Shown one piece after another: positions 12,391-25,300 of a stretch of 64,000 nucleotides of DNA. A program made the position numbers and the translations under genes. Below the pieces are notes generated by a model. The model did not search any database and was not told where the DNA came from. It was given only the letters and a program-made list of their open reading frames with translations. This stretch comes from Rhizophlyctis rosea (Eukaryota; Chytridiomycota; Chytridiomycetes; Rhizophlyctidales; Rhizophlyctidaceae): contig JADGJC010000225.1 in the NCBI GenBank assembly GCA_027596075.1, forward strand, positions 1 to 64,000. Reading direction: 5' to 3'. Numbering within the stretch: the first letter of the stretch is position 1; each line of letters starts with the position of its first letter.

Positions 12391-15300
12391 GGGCTGAAAA
12401 TCCCCCTATTCACCTGCTTCCGGAAATCGTTACTGTGCGCTAGCTTTGTAAAGGGTAGCATACGGTTTTGTGACGTGCAGTAACGGTGATGTATATAAAT
12501 GGTAGCTCTGTATAGGTGGTTTTGTATAGTGTAGTTGACCGTTGTTCTGTAGACGGTTTCCATGTAAACAATGCAACCGTCGATTGTAAACGGTATTGGT
12601 GAATGTACAACAATGAAGAGATAAAGCGCAAGCATATTGTGGTGACCCGTTTGTCTGCTGCATTGTCAAAGGCTGCGGAGAAGTGGCATTGCCTTTTCGG
12701 TTCGTAGGTTCTTTGTTCAAGCCGCCAGCTGTTTGCGGCACGCATTTCACCAATCTCGCTATATGAATGCCTCTATCGGCCTCTGCCTACTGCAACTAGT
12801 TACTATATGGCTCTAACCGTGTTTGGTCTTTGATCTAGTCAAACTTTGGACGTTCTGTGCGATACCATTTCACGTGGCTCATCACCGTCGTCTATGGAGC
12901 AATTCAAACCTGCCAACAGCGCGTGTTCCATTCTCCAGCCAGTGTTCCAGCCAACAATTCACACAAAATACTTAGGGAGCGCATGGTTCGCAACACACCC
13001 TAATCCCTTATGACTGATCCGCCACTGGTTTTGAAGGTGAGTGACATTTTGCACCGGGAACGCAACTGTTATGATTGCTCCACTGAAGACCGGCCATTCA
13101 TTTTCTACATCGGGGGACAATTCATCATAATACTCAACATGAAGACATCATTTCTTCAATGCATGTAGACATATTATTGTCATGCAGTATGCCACAATCC
13201 GTATCTGCGGACTCTTCAGTATCTTTGCTTTTCCAACCCCGTCCCGAAACGTTACTCGATTGCTGAATCAATTCCCCGGTGAGGAGATCATGGAACGAAA
13301 ATATATCACACCCAGTCCGATGGCAATGTGGGCATGCGAATGAAAGATTTTACACACGTCATCTGCAGGCAATCACATGTTTTTGACTATCCTCCCTTTT
13401 TGTTCTCTCAGTGCAGGGCATTCTCATGTACATTATGATAAAGCATCACTATGCTCCATAGGCATCTTGGTCCATGGGGATGAAGGGAAAAGTGAATCAC
13501 TCTGAACGAGCGGGCACTGCGCATGCTGGGATGTAGAACGCAGTCATAGCAATTTCATTTTATTGCATCGACCCATTTTGGATAAAAAGGAAAGTTTTCT
13601 GAAGGGTTTTTTGTAACTGCAATGTGAAGTCCTTTCTGATGCCAAAGCTGCGGACGATCATCCAATTGATAGTGTGTCTGGGTCGGGTGTAAAGTGAGAA
13701 TGAACGATCAAAGGTCCGCCGTGGGTTGCCGATACGGCAGTTATCGAACCGATACCGATCTACTCGAATGCACCAGTCAGCAGTGTTTCCATCGGCACTC
13801 GTCATCTGCCATGCATGCCGAACTCAGTCATCATTTTTTGGGTGTTACTTTCCGACCTGGTATCAAGCGCGAAATACATCTGGCTGCTGTGTGTCCTATG
13901 AAGTTGCTCTTTATCATGCAATATCGACGTCAATCAGCATTACCCGCCTCTCTCCAGTGGAACTGCCGAGGACAAGTGAAAATACAGGACAAAAAGGAAG
14001 TCGATTTCATCTCCTGTGCAGCCTACCTCATGGATTCTCATGCGTTGAACGCCTGCCGTAAGTATGACGGACTTGGAGGAAACTTGTTCACTGATTTGTA
14101 GATGGTGGCCTGAATACAAGTTAACTGCATGACTTCAGTACATGAGGGGGCATACTAACAACGCCAGGAGCTGTCGAACCGTAGGTGCCGGATCTCCTTA
14201 TACAAAATATAGAGAAAATCTCTTCACGACCCACCAGAAGGACGCGAAAACCTGCGAGACTCGCAAGCGGGAGTGAGCGCCTTCAAGTAGCAGATACAAG
14301 ATCATTCCGAATTCAACATGTCATTTAATTTTCAGCTATTTTCACTTTGGGATGACAGTGAGCAATAGCGTGTCTTTTTGAGGTGATTTCAAGACATATC
14401 GGGATCGAGTCCACTGTTCTTTGAGATAATGTCAAGAACAAGAAACAAAGAGAAGTGGAAGCCACACCCCATCGAAACCTGATGACCAGGGGTTGCAAAG
14501 CGGTGTCAATTGCTGGTTGTGATTCTGGCCTGTTTTTGTGCATAGGTCAAAGGGGAATGCTAGCAACATCCTCTTTTGGTCTTGATTCCAATGTGCCGGG
14601 TGGTTTAGCTCACAATTTACGTCGGTCATGGAAATTTTGTGTTCTGCTATATAATGAGCAATCTGAAATGGATGATCCACAGCCATAGTATGATGGGTTT
14701 ATTAGGTTTGTTTCTGAGGTCTATCCATACGTGAGCTATGGAGACCTTTCTCGATAATAATAACGAGGAATAAAAAAGAACGGTCGCTTGCCATCGAACT
14801 ACCCGCAACCATGGTTCTACCCAAATCTCTTGCGGATCGCATCGTTCTGTTGGAATTGGTATCCATGAAAGCCAAGTGTCTGACAACCTTGCTCAATCAG
14901 TTCAATCCGTTAGACCTGATGTCACCGACTGATTTCAATATTCGGGAGAAAGAACAGAAGCCTATCAAGGTAATGTTTAGTATGTGGCTATCGCACATCA
15001 AACGACACTTGGTCGGTCTCTATTGAATGTCAAACTGTACTGCATACCCTTGCATCCTGTCCAGGGGAGTTCGGTCGTCGAAAGAGAGGAAAAAATCACC
15101 TACGGCTCGAAGTCTGCATTTGCAGCGAAGATTGCACAATCCTGTCTGCGGCTTCATGAAACCCTATCATAATTTGTAGAGGTATCACGCTTTTTTGAGA
15201 AGCTCACTATCAAGCGACACAAGAAGCGTAGTCCACAAGAAACTTGGATCGAAATGATAGCAGGAGTCTCAATGAACTCAGACACGATTCACCCCAAGCA

Positions 15301-18300
15301 AAAAGGAAAACCGAGTGACTGAAAGTCCAGAGGACGGAGATGAAGACTGTTTGTCATTGCCTTCCAAAAATCGTCAGAGTTCAACCACTCCATGCTCCAT
15401 ATATTCTACTTATTCTTAGCAACGTTTACAGCGTCAACAATCCCATCTTCCATGAACGCCACAGTGCATCAATCATTCCCCGTGATGGCGGGCTGTGTGT
15501 CCAATGCACATCCATTCCGGCAAGGTCGATTGACGTCATCGCGGTTTTTCCAGTGACATATGCTTGAGCCTAAGCAGTTTCAGCAGATTCCGCTGTTCCA
15601 GCTTATGACTCTGATTGGTTCTCTTTTCCATCTTTGGCTTCCTTTTCCACACCGTGAACTGCATGTACACTCATGGTGGGAGTCACTTGCACTCTTCAAT
15701 TTTCACGTGGAGTGATGTCTGGGATGAGAACTGTGACATATTGTACGACTCGAAAGCAGGATACCGCAAAGTCCTTCATTCATCCAGCCTTGCTCATCCT
15801 TTGGACATCACTTGTCTGTGGGCGATTTATACTTTTTGTACCAATTTGAGACATGTATTAGAGGCAGAACATACAGTGTAGACATCGAGGACTGAAAATG
15901 GAACCATTGGACGCTCAGCAATTACCGCAATCATTACATGTCATCTGAAGGCATTATCAATAGCGCTTGAACGCCTGAAAGCAAAGAGTGATGCTTTGCA
16001 TGAAAGCATCCGACACCTTGATCCCTCTCCCCTACCTGAGATTCCGTGCCGCTTTTTCCACCTGACTTACCTAAATCATTATTCGGTACCAGTGGTACCC
16101 ACATCCAAGGCAGTCACAAACATCATCACGTGCTGCATTGCACTGGTATGTGCAAGATCCCGTATGCGGCTATTTCCACATCTCTCCTGAAGTTTAATAC
16201 TTTTATTTGTGCCGTCTAATGTACCATCCCATTCAGTATTTCAGGTCATCCAAGACGCAGTTTTAGAAGTGCTCAAAAAGGAGGGAAGGCGACAGAACGG
16301 ATAGGAATGGATCGTTTGACTGCGAGTGAGTTCAACCCAAATGATTAGTGAGCGTAATTTCCTCTCTACCTCTTTATCGCGATCGGTTGGTCAAGTGGCG
16401 TTCGGCCCCCTAACCCAGTTTGACCCAGTGACCCAGTTGACCCGACAGATCAAATCCCTCATGAGACTACATTACATAAAAAAAAGCGGTCAAACCCCCT
16501 ATGTATACCACATCGATGCTGTTTTCATAACATTTCAGAGTGTCGATGGCTGAACGTGCAAGTGTTGGACAATCGACAAGCTCTTGGTCTGTCACAAAAC
16601 GACAATTGCCGCTTGTGCCTGGCTAGGGCAGAATGGTGGCATGAACACTGGCCAATATATCACTGGAATACCAAAATTTACGACCATAGTTTGACAATTT
16701 TCGCGACTGTTGATTCACAAATTCGTTTTGATGCTTTTGGAACTCCTTTTCTTCCTCGCAATAAGACGCCGCCAGCAAAGAATGATATCAGTCCTTAAAA
16801 AGGAAAGATAGACAAGTTAGACAGACCCCAAAGTGGCTTCTTTGAACGAGCTACAAGTTCGTAATTTTCGAATGGCCCTAACGTCCTTTGACTTCAATTG
16901 CCAATTGTGTGCATGCGTTGCCGTCATTCGTCACAACCTTTTGCGCATTTGGTTCCTGGCAAAAACTCTTCCCCGTTTCATGCATGGGGAGGGACGGCGG
17001 AAGGTATCCGGCACTTACATAGGAAATATGATACTTTCGTCAAATTCCGTGCACTTCCAAATAGCACTTCGCTACATCACGGTCTTCAAGCAGACTAAGA
17101 TGTCAGTCGCCAAGTGCGTTTGCCAAACCGTAGTGGTCTCGAAACATGCAAACTCTTGCGACGGGCCACATCGGGGCCCTCAGATTGAGTTTTTTTTGGC
17201 TCGTGGCTTCAGGTCATATTTTGAGAGAAAATGTTGGGACCAAAAAGGTGTGATGGTTGCCAGATGGAGAGAGTGGAGAGCGAATGTCGAGGCGTTGCCC
17301 CAGCGGCTGTATCGGATGAGTAACAATCGACGTCTGTTGGTCAATGAATGTCAAGCCAAAAAATTGGAGCGCAGATAAGTTGATGTTGGCACCAAATACT
17401 GTGGAAACAGCAACAATCCATTAGACCGCATCGTGAAATTCGAACGGAAAATCTCGTATTCTGATCGCAGAACACTTGGAAAAAAGAGATGTCCTCCGGA
17501 ACTTCACGGAGTGTGTGAACACGCGGCCTTGTTACCCTTGTTAGATCCACTGTGCACTGTTGTGACAACGGTTGAGGGCAGTCCAAACAATGTGAACAAG
17601 ACTTTCTTAATGTAGTCGATGTCTACGGTATTGGAGGCGTCTTCAGAGTGTTCAAATGCAGATTTGACAATCTAACGTTGTTTCAGATGTTTTGCTTCAT
17701 TTGCTGCGGAACTGCCGTGTGTTTCAGACGGAGGAGGAGCGTTGGAAACGTTGAGAGTTTGTCTTTCCTGTTCGCACTCACAGGAAAGCACTTAGCTTAT
17801 TCCATGATTTGAAAAAGAAGATGGCTCGGATCTTAGAGCTTATTGAGTGCAGACCGCAGTGTCAGTCATGTGCATGCTCTTTCAACTCGGTTTACTCATC
17901 GTATTTTAAGCGTCCCGATTTTGTTGGGATCGGATTGAATTGTGATGGCAACAGATCGTGGGGTTTTTGCATACAATGCGATCTACTGCAGAACAAATCT
18001 CACGCTGTTATACCTACTCTGTCCAACCTTCAGCTTTAACACTTCCACGGAGACGTCCCTTCCATCCGGAAGGTTCATTCTGATGTCGCTCCTTTTCCCT
18101 TGTCAACATCGCCGGTTCACTGGCCTAGCATTGTTGTCAAAATCGAACCTTTCCTTGAGGAATCCATATGGAGCAAGAGACAATTGTGCCTCGGTTTATA
18201 AAAGTGGCACTCAGAGCACTCCTGATCTTTGTGTTTCCATCAATTGCTCACTGTCGGGACAGCTGCTTTGCAGTGTGTTCGAATGAGGGCATGATTTTCG

Positions 18301-18977
18301 GTCTACAACATTTGCCTAGTTTACGCTCATCACTTTGTTGCGCCGATTACTTTTTTTTAGCACCACTGACAAAGTGAGACAACCGGCGATGGGGTCAGGA
18401 TTTTGTGAATTGTAATGTTCAGCGGGCGGCAGCATACCTACTTGTCAGGCTCAGAAAAAGAACGGTCTCAGAAGCATGGTCTATTCAGAACTTTGAAGTC
18501 AGAAGATTCATCATACAATATGCTGGTGCACTATGTGTTTTTTGTATGGTATGGATTCCATTGAAACTATTGAAGGGGACAGTCATTCCATTTATCAGTG
18601 ATGCGATCAACAAATGCCAGTGACGCACGATGTGTCACCCAGTTCTGTGATGCCATCCCATTCGATCCACAACCATCACAACCCGACACACGTCATGCAC
18701 ACATCAACACATCATCGCCTGTGCATGGGAAAAAGGCGTGTCGCAGACCAAACCGCCTCCCTGTCTTGACAATACAAAGACCCATTCCCTTGCCTCCTTC
18801 CCCTCTTCCCACGCTTCCATCCGCGGATACTTGGGGAATCTCATCCATATAGGCGCAACACACATACTGCCCTCCTAACTAACCAGCACCTCGAATACCT
18901 TTGTTTACCTATTTCTCCACCTCATAGCCTATCCCACCGCCACCATCCAACGCCATCTGCATCCCTCATCGCCAAAG
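12391..18977. other. 6.5-kb stretch without a supported gene
   Basis: Only short frames occur (longest 181 aa at 16833-17378 on plus). None has a domain I recognise. Minor low-complexity occurs at about 16415-16450, where a GACCCAGT-type word repeats three times. I found no RNA gene or transposon motif. Confidence 0.5.
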
Positions 18978-21900
18978 ATGGCATCCCCATCCTCACCTTT
19001 CCCACTCACGCAAACAGACTGGGTCATAGTATTCAACCCAAAGATCGCATTTCCAAAGTCAAAGCTGGCTGCCACCGTAGAGGGGAAACAGACTATTGAC
19101 CGTGAACGCACTCGTGCCAGGGCCGCTTGGGATGATGTTATCACTAGGTTGCTGAACGTCGGCTTGAAGTTTCAAATCAAAGAGTGGGAAAAGGGTAGAT
19201 TGGCTGTCTTTGTTTGGTGTCCAAAGACGGTTTTGGCGAGAGAGGCTTATCGTTCGAGGTATGTCAGCATGGGCGAAGCCCATCTTTTGGCGCAAGCGCC
19301 TTGCATCCGCGAAGCGGATATTTTTGTTTTTTGGCGCGAAGCGCCTCAGTATTTGCGGAGCGATTGAGGATATTGGTGATTTGGGAGATGGGCGAAGCCC
19401 AGAATGGGCGCGTAAGCGCTTTGCATCCGCGGAGCGGTGATATCGATGTTTTTTGGCGCAAAGCGCCCAGCTTTCGCGGAGCGAATCGCGCGAGCGCATT
19501 GCACCCGCGGAGCGGATGAGATTTCTGGTATTTGGCGCGTAGCGTCTTAGTATTCGCGAAGCGAATCAGGAAATCAATGATTTGAAGATTGGACTTGAAT
19601 GATAAGTTGACTCACATCATGGCCCTCCTCACTATGCAGAGTTCTTGACTGGCTGAACGACTCTGGGAATGCCGCGCTTGGTGAGTGATGCTGCGCAAAA
19701 AATAGCCTAGTGCAAGTATTGATCGCGAAATAACACATCATATGCATATGCAGAACCCCCAACCTTCACATCCGGCCAGTCCGAGGCCGACGTGTCCCTA
19801 GACCTAACCGCCGCTGAGCGCCTCCGTCTCGTACATGAACTGCTCACCACCCCTACCTACGAGGGTGGAGCCGGTTTGACGATGGAGGAGGGCGTGGTGG
19901 GCAAGACGTCCGCCGTGGGCGGGAAATACATTGAGGCCATCTTCGCCCCGCACGATGTTGACTTTGAGACTGTACGTGTCGTGGTGCGGCTGTATCATGG
20001 CTTAGGCCGAAGATTTTTGATAGTTCAGATTGCGTGTTGTATTGGTTCCATGATCTTACAACCCCATCTCTTGTTCCAATAGAAATGGGTCAAAGCGTGG
20101 TCGAAGAAGTCGATTCTTAGCAGCGCGGATATCAATATGATTCGTGATTACGCTGGAGAGAAGGTAAGTCTATAAGTTCTCTGTCACTGATTACCAACTG
20201 CAGTCGATCAACCTCTTGATCTACCCAGGTCGCGATGTACTTCGCTTTCCTCCGTTACTACTTCTTTTCTCTGGCTCCGCCCGCTGCCATTGGTCTTCTT
20301 ACGTATTTGTTGGACGACGACTACAGTCCGTTCTTCGGTCTCTTCATGGTGCGTGCCAATCTCCATCCCCGATGACGAGACATGACGATGACAAGACTTG
20401 AACTTTACACAAACCATACTAATCGCCCCTCCCCAAATCAGGTAATCTGGGGCATCGCCATGATCGCCGGCTGGAACCGCCAAGCCGCACGCTGGGCCGC
20501 CGAATGGGGCACCCGCAACTACAGCAAGCTCGAAAAAGTGCGCCCTGAGTTCCGTCCGCAGTCCTTGTTTTCCGACCCTGTCACTGGCGAGCGCATCCCG
20601 CAGTACCCGTACTGGAAGCGGTGGATTACGGTTGGGAGCGTGACGTTGCCGATTACGCTTGTAATGGGAGTGGTGTTCTTTGCGGTTGTGGGAACGATTA
20701 CTACGAGCGAGATTTATTTCAAGATGTATTATGATGGACCTGGGCAGGAGGTTTTGGTGAGTTTTAGATCAATTTTCAGATTGATGGTTTCTCCGCTTCT
20801 GCTCTCTTTCCTCGTACTCACCTCACCACCCTGCCAAAAGACCTTCGTCCCCACCATCCTCTACGCAGCCTGCATCCCAGCCCTCAACTCCTTCTACATC
20901 TCCCTCGCGCACCGCCTCAATGATTATGAGAATCGTTTGACGGACAGCGACTGGGACTCATCCTTCACACAGAAACTCTTCGTCTTCAACTCCCTCCTGT
21001 CGTTCTTGCCCCTCTTTGCCGTGTCGTGGTTCTTTGTGCCGTTGAGCGATGCGATTGGAGCGAGGTTGAAGAGTCATGGGTTTATTAAGTTGGATTCTGA
21101 GTTTGGTATGTTGTGTGTGGTTTTAGGCTTAGGTTTTGGTGGGATGGTTCGAAGGGAGTGCCAAGCCGAACAATCGGGAAGCTCTGAAAGAGTGGCCTTC
21201 CCTCTCAATCCCCACACTTTCTAACACCATGCCCTTCTCCTTTCCCCACGAATGCAAACTTTCTCACAGCCGTAGGCCCTGACAACCTCTCCACCCGTCT
21301 CTCCTACTTCGTTCTTACCGCGCAGGTTATCAACACGTTCACGGAGACGATTCTACCGATGGTGACGCGCAAGGCCACGCACGTGGTGAACGACTACCGG
21401 AAGGGGATCAAAGGAGATAAGGACGCTAAGGACGAGGAGGAACGGTTTGAGAGGGAGATGAAGAAGGAGTTTGAGCAGCCTGATTATCGGGTTTATGAGG
21501 ATTATGCTGAGATGGTTATTCAGGTTAGTTTTTGTGGAGGGATTGGAAGGGCTTGAATGTGTCTTGTTGATGGGGTTTGTTTCTTGTTTGAGATCGGGTC
21601 TTTGTTCCGGAGTCTATTGGTTGCTCCTGCTTTCGGAGGACTTAAGGCTGATCTGTTTTTTTTTCCTATTTTTTTCAACATATGCTTTAGTTCGGATACC
21701 TAGCACTTTTCTCCGTTGCGTGGCCGTTGGCTCCCGTTGCGTGCTTTGTGAACAACTTTGTGGAGTTGAGGAGCGATGCGATCAAGATGTGTAAGACCAC
21801 TAGGAGGGCTGTTCCGCAGAGGGCGGATAATATTGGGCCTTGGGGTTTTATTTTGGTGAGTTTCTGTTCTCTGGCGTGCATATGAGATGTACTCGGTCAT

Positions 21901-22392
21901 GATGGCAATCTTTTGAGGGCTTTTTGCTATTTGACATCGAATGTTTCACTAACTTTCTTTCTGCAGGGCCTAATCTCCTGGCTCGGCTCCATAACCACAA
22001 CCTCAATCACAACCCTCTACCGAAAATGGAACCCCAAACTCCCGGCATCGATCCAAGCGACGCAGCGTCTTCCTTACATCCTCCTCTTCACCCTCCTCGC
22101 TGAACACGCCTACTTCCTCATCCGCTTTATCATCACTTCGACTGCGAATAGTGTACCTACCAAGGGTGTGGAGAGGAGGAGGCGGGCGGAGTTTGAGATG
22201 AAGAAGAAGTATTTGTTGAAGGCTGGGATTGATGTTGGGAATGGGGAGGGGGGACGGGGAGGGGGGTGGAAGGAGGGTGAGGGTGAGGGGGAAGGGAAAG
22301 TTAGGGGGGTTGGAGGTGGGGAGGGAGAGAGGGAGAAGGCGGTGCTTTATGGGGTTGCGTTGAAGGTTATTCATGGGGTTTTGGAGAAGTGA
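18978..22392 (+). CDS. TMEM16/anoctamin family membrane protein (fungal scramblase type)
   Basis: Ten exons in consistent phase: 18978-19258, 19640-19680, 19754-19971, 20083-20163, 20229-20348, 20442-20756, 20841-21105, 21270-21523, 21691-21855 and 21967-22392, giving 721 aa. This is close to the roughly 735 aa of the Aspergillus and Nectria TMEM16 scramblases. The cytosolic N-terminal domain is followed by about ten membrane segments. Diagnostic stretches are YFAFLRYYFFSLAPPAAIG, LNDYENRLTDSDWDSS, MVIQFGYLALFSVAWPLAP and FVNNFVELRSDAIKM. Calcium-site acids line up as Asp518, Glu521, Glu550 and Asp554, with the same spacing as afTMEM16 D511/E514/E543/D547. Known for the family: Ca-activated lipid scrambling and/or ion conduction; yeast Ist2 instead tethers ER to the plasma membrane. 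The tail (about residues 660-705) is Gly/Glu-rich low complexity. Intron 1 is unusually long (381 nt) because it holds a mini-hairpin array. Confidence 0.93.
19269..19566. repeat. Array of about 14 GC-rich mini-hairpins in TMEM16 intron 1
   Basis: Closely spaced inverted repeats each have a 4-6 bp stem and a loop of GAA, GGA or 2-4 nt. Perfect examples are ATGGGC-GAA-GCCCAT (19269-19283), GGCGC-AA-GCGCC (19289-19300), ATCCGC-GAA-GCGGAT (19305-19319), GGCGC-GAA-GCGCC (19333-19345), TGGGC-GAA-GCCCA (19389-19401), GGCGC-AAA-GCGCC (19455-19467), TTCGC-GGA-GCGAA (19473-19485) and ATTCGC-GAA-GCGAAT (19552-19566). Stem sequences differ but stay complementary, and loops stay purine. T-rich spacers of 5-20 nt separate them. 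GCGAAGC is known as an exceptionally stable DNA mini-hairpin. Origin and function are unknown. Confidence 0.9.
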
Positions 22393-25300
22393 GGGTGTGG
22401 GAGGGTGACTGGAGTGGACGTGGGTTGAGGTGTTCGTTTGGGTTTTTTGGTGGTGTTTTTAGGGAGTTTTTCTGTTTTTAGTTATTGTATTGATTGGAAA
22501 TACGTGTGATCATCATATATGTTGTTGTGTAAGCGTTGGTGGCAAAGTTGGTAAACTTGCGTCGTTAGAATCATGTTTGGGTGTGCGGGACTGTTAAAAG
22601 CGCATGTCTCCCAAGTAACCTTTTCTGCAGTCGCTGGTTTTTTTCCTGGCCTTGATTATGAAAAGGTCTCTCGCCTCCCGAGATTTGGTTGTTAGCTATG
22701 CTCCCAGATGGTTGATTGACGAGATCAAACGGTGGTCATAGATATCAGTCGTTCCATACTGCCATTTCGATTTCATGTTGAGTCGGGGTTGACCCTTTTT
22801 TTTGGGCGAGGGTTTTGCGGGAAGCAGAACGCGACGAATTGGCGATGCTGGTTGGTGGGGAAAAGAAGTTGCGATGGAAGTTCACTTGTGTACTTAGTGT
22901 CAGAGAATGTCATTCGCATAAGTTGAGCGAGACGCCATGTTGCCGGATCCCGTGCCTTTTTGGACACAGCACACTATGCTAGGTATGTAGCTCCAGATAC
23001 AGCCCGATGGAAACACTCACAGCACCTTTGCGGATAAGAAAAAAAGAAGGCCTGAACATTGGCGCATGACTTTGCAATGTTGGCAGGGCCGGTGATATGC
23101 GGGCCAACACCGGAGGTATTGCCCATCGGGATCTGCCCATGGGCATAGCCGTCGGTGAGCTTTTCTTGTAGATTGTAGGCCTCAGTGTCCCAAGTGGATT
23201 TCACACGTCGAGGAGAGATTAAGAAGGAAGGAAAGGGGGGGAAAACAGGCAGTGCTACGCTTAATGGACAGAACTTCATCGGTGAACCGATCCAGGCGTT
23301 CCCAAATGGAGAGAGGTGATTACACTGATCAACGTTTCCATTACCTGCATAACCACTGGAAAACACTTCCTGACAGCTCAACCTGTATCTAACGAGCTGT
23401 TCACTTTCATGACATCTTGTTGCGTGACACTGAAAACTCTTCATCAGGTATGTCATCATATGCCTCAGGCATGTGGCAGCAAACTGGCCATGGTCGGAAC
23501 ACGGGAAGCGAGATGCATTTGATCATTTTTCATGCGTCTTCCCGTTGATCAGCCAGAAGTTTACGAATGTGTGGGGCGTTTCTGACATATGTTTGCTTTA
23601 GAAGACGCATTTTGATGTATCTCATTGATACATTGTGATGAAGCGCAGCGATAGAATCCACACGCTGAAACCAGTCTACAACATGGTAGATATTTCTGAA
23701 AATTCCCTACGTCATTGCATTTGATTGTGACTTCCTTTTTTGTGCTATGCTGACGGATGCTGTTTGGCTCATTTGGCGCAGCACCACTTCCCCCAGTTGC
23801 TAGAAAGCAGAATCAGGACGGGGCGGGACCATCAATTGAGTAGTGCCAAGGGTACTTGCTGTGACCAAGCCGCATACATATGCGTCTGGTATCACTGCCG
23901 GTGTCTGTTCGTGTCTTCTTTTTCAGACGCTCCTTTGGGGTCTGGCCTGGAGTCATTCGGACGGGAGCGCAATCTCAGCATAATGTATGATTGATTTGGA
24001 AGGGCCGAGATATTCTCTAGTCGGCTTTTGCGGCCGGTAAACAGAACTGAGAGAATGGAGATTGGCAGGATCTTCCTTTTCATTCTGGCCAGCGGAGGCC
24101 ATTGCGAGAAGGGTTTTCAGGCGGAAGGAACAAAAATCAAATCACCAGCTTGGAGACGGATGTGGGCTGACCTCGTGCTTTCCTGTGTGCTGTCCATTGA
24201 ATGCAACATGGTTGTATATGTCATATGTCGTGCGGCAATTTGTTGACCACAAGAGAGTTCAGCCATCACCGACATCATTGGATGGCAAGTTTGTCATGCA
24301 AAAGCGCGACCTGAACGCCAACATCTGTTTGAAAAAGAATCCAAGTTCCCGTTTTGAGAGCTCATAATCCTAGCGGGCGTCTACAACAAGCCGTGCAATG
24401 AGTTGAGTTGCCTTGATGTTTTGCGTACATTTGCATCCTCGTGGAGGAACCCTATCTATCAGTGATGCCATCGCGGAGCAACCCGTTGGGGTGGAGGGCG
24501 GTAGCGGTTTAAGGATTGACAACATGTTCATGTAGACTTGTTGTCTTAATGCCCTGCAATGAAGGACTGTTCGCGTTTTCTCGACCGTGCGTTATGTGGT
24601 GTTGTTGTTGAATGAGATTCCTGTTTTAAGTTTTTCGTATTGATTGAAATTATGTAGTATCGTCATATTTGGCGGTGTCGAATGTTTGATATTCAACCTC
24701 CTCCATTTAGCAATGTGTTGGAGACTAGGAAAGTACTGACCAATGATAAACCTTCTGATGAGCCGGCTTCACAGATCACATGGAAGCACAGCTGAGCGTT
24801 CGGTGAAAGTGCACAGTATGGAGCTCAGTTAACTCGTGCCATTTCGAGGATTTCACCAACTCCAATTGATGGGACAGTGGGTTGACAACGAGCTGCTAAG
24901 CTTGTCAGGTTAGACCACGACAACGGAAAAGAAAAGCGGACAAATGGCCAGACTCGTGGAAGAACGGAAGTGACTACGTTGCGTTCATGCTCACGAGGGA
25001 GAGTCATTCATTGCGGAATCCAAGTGTCAAAGGTGTCAACGACTACAGTATTTGCACTGGAAGTACTGAAGGCACTGAAGCCAGTGAGTGCAGCTTAAGG
25101 GTGGGAAAAAAGGAAAGCACTGCGTGAGGATTTCGTGATGGCAGACTTTTAGCATTGCTGCTGTCATCTTCGTCGTAAGTCTTACCTGCATCAGTTGATG
25201 ATAAATTTTTGACTTCTCATGAAATGGTTTGGCAAAAGTTGCAAATGATGATTGGCCTCAGAAGAAAACAAACCGAGACTGACATAGCGGCCAGTCCAAC

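Noticed and set aside
16833..17378. 181-aa plus-strand open frame
   Set aside because: Composition (Cys, Arg, His, Trp-rich) is typical of non-coding frames. No domain, no splice partners and no promoter signal.
19210..19519. Open frames encoding SALHPRSG-like repeats
   Set aside because: These are translations of the mini-hairpin array inside a well-supported intron, not a protein.
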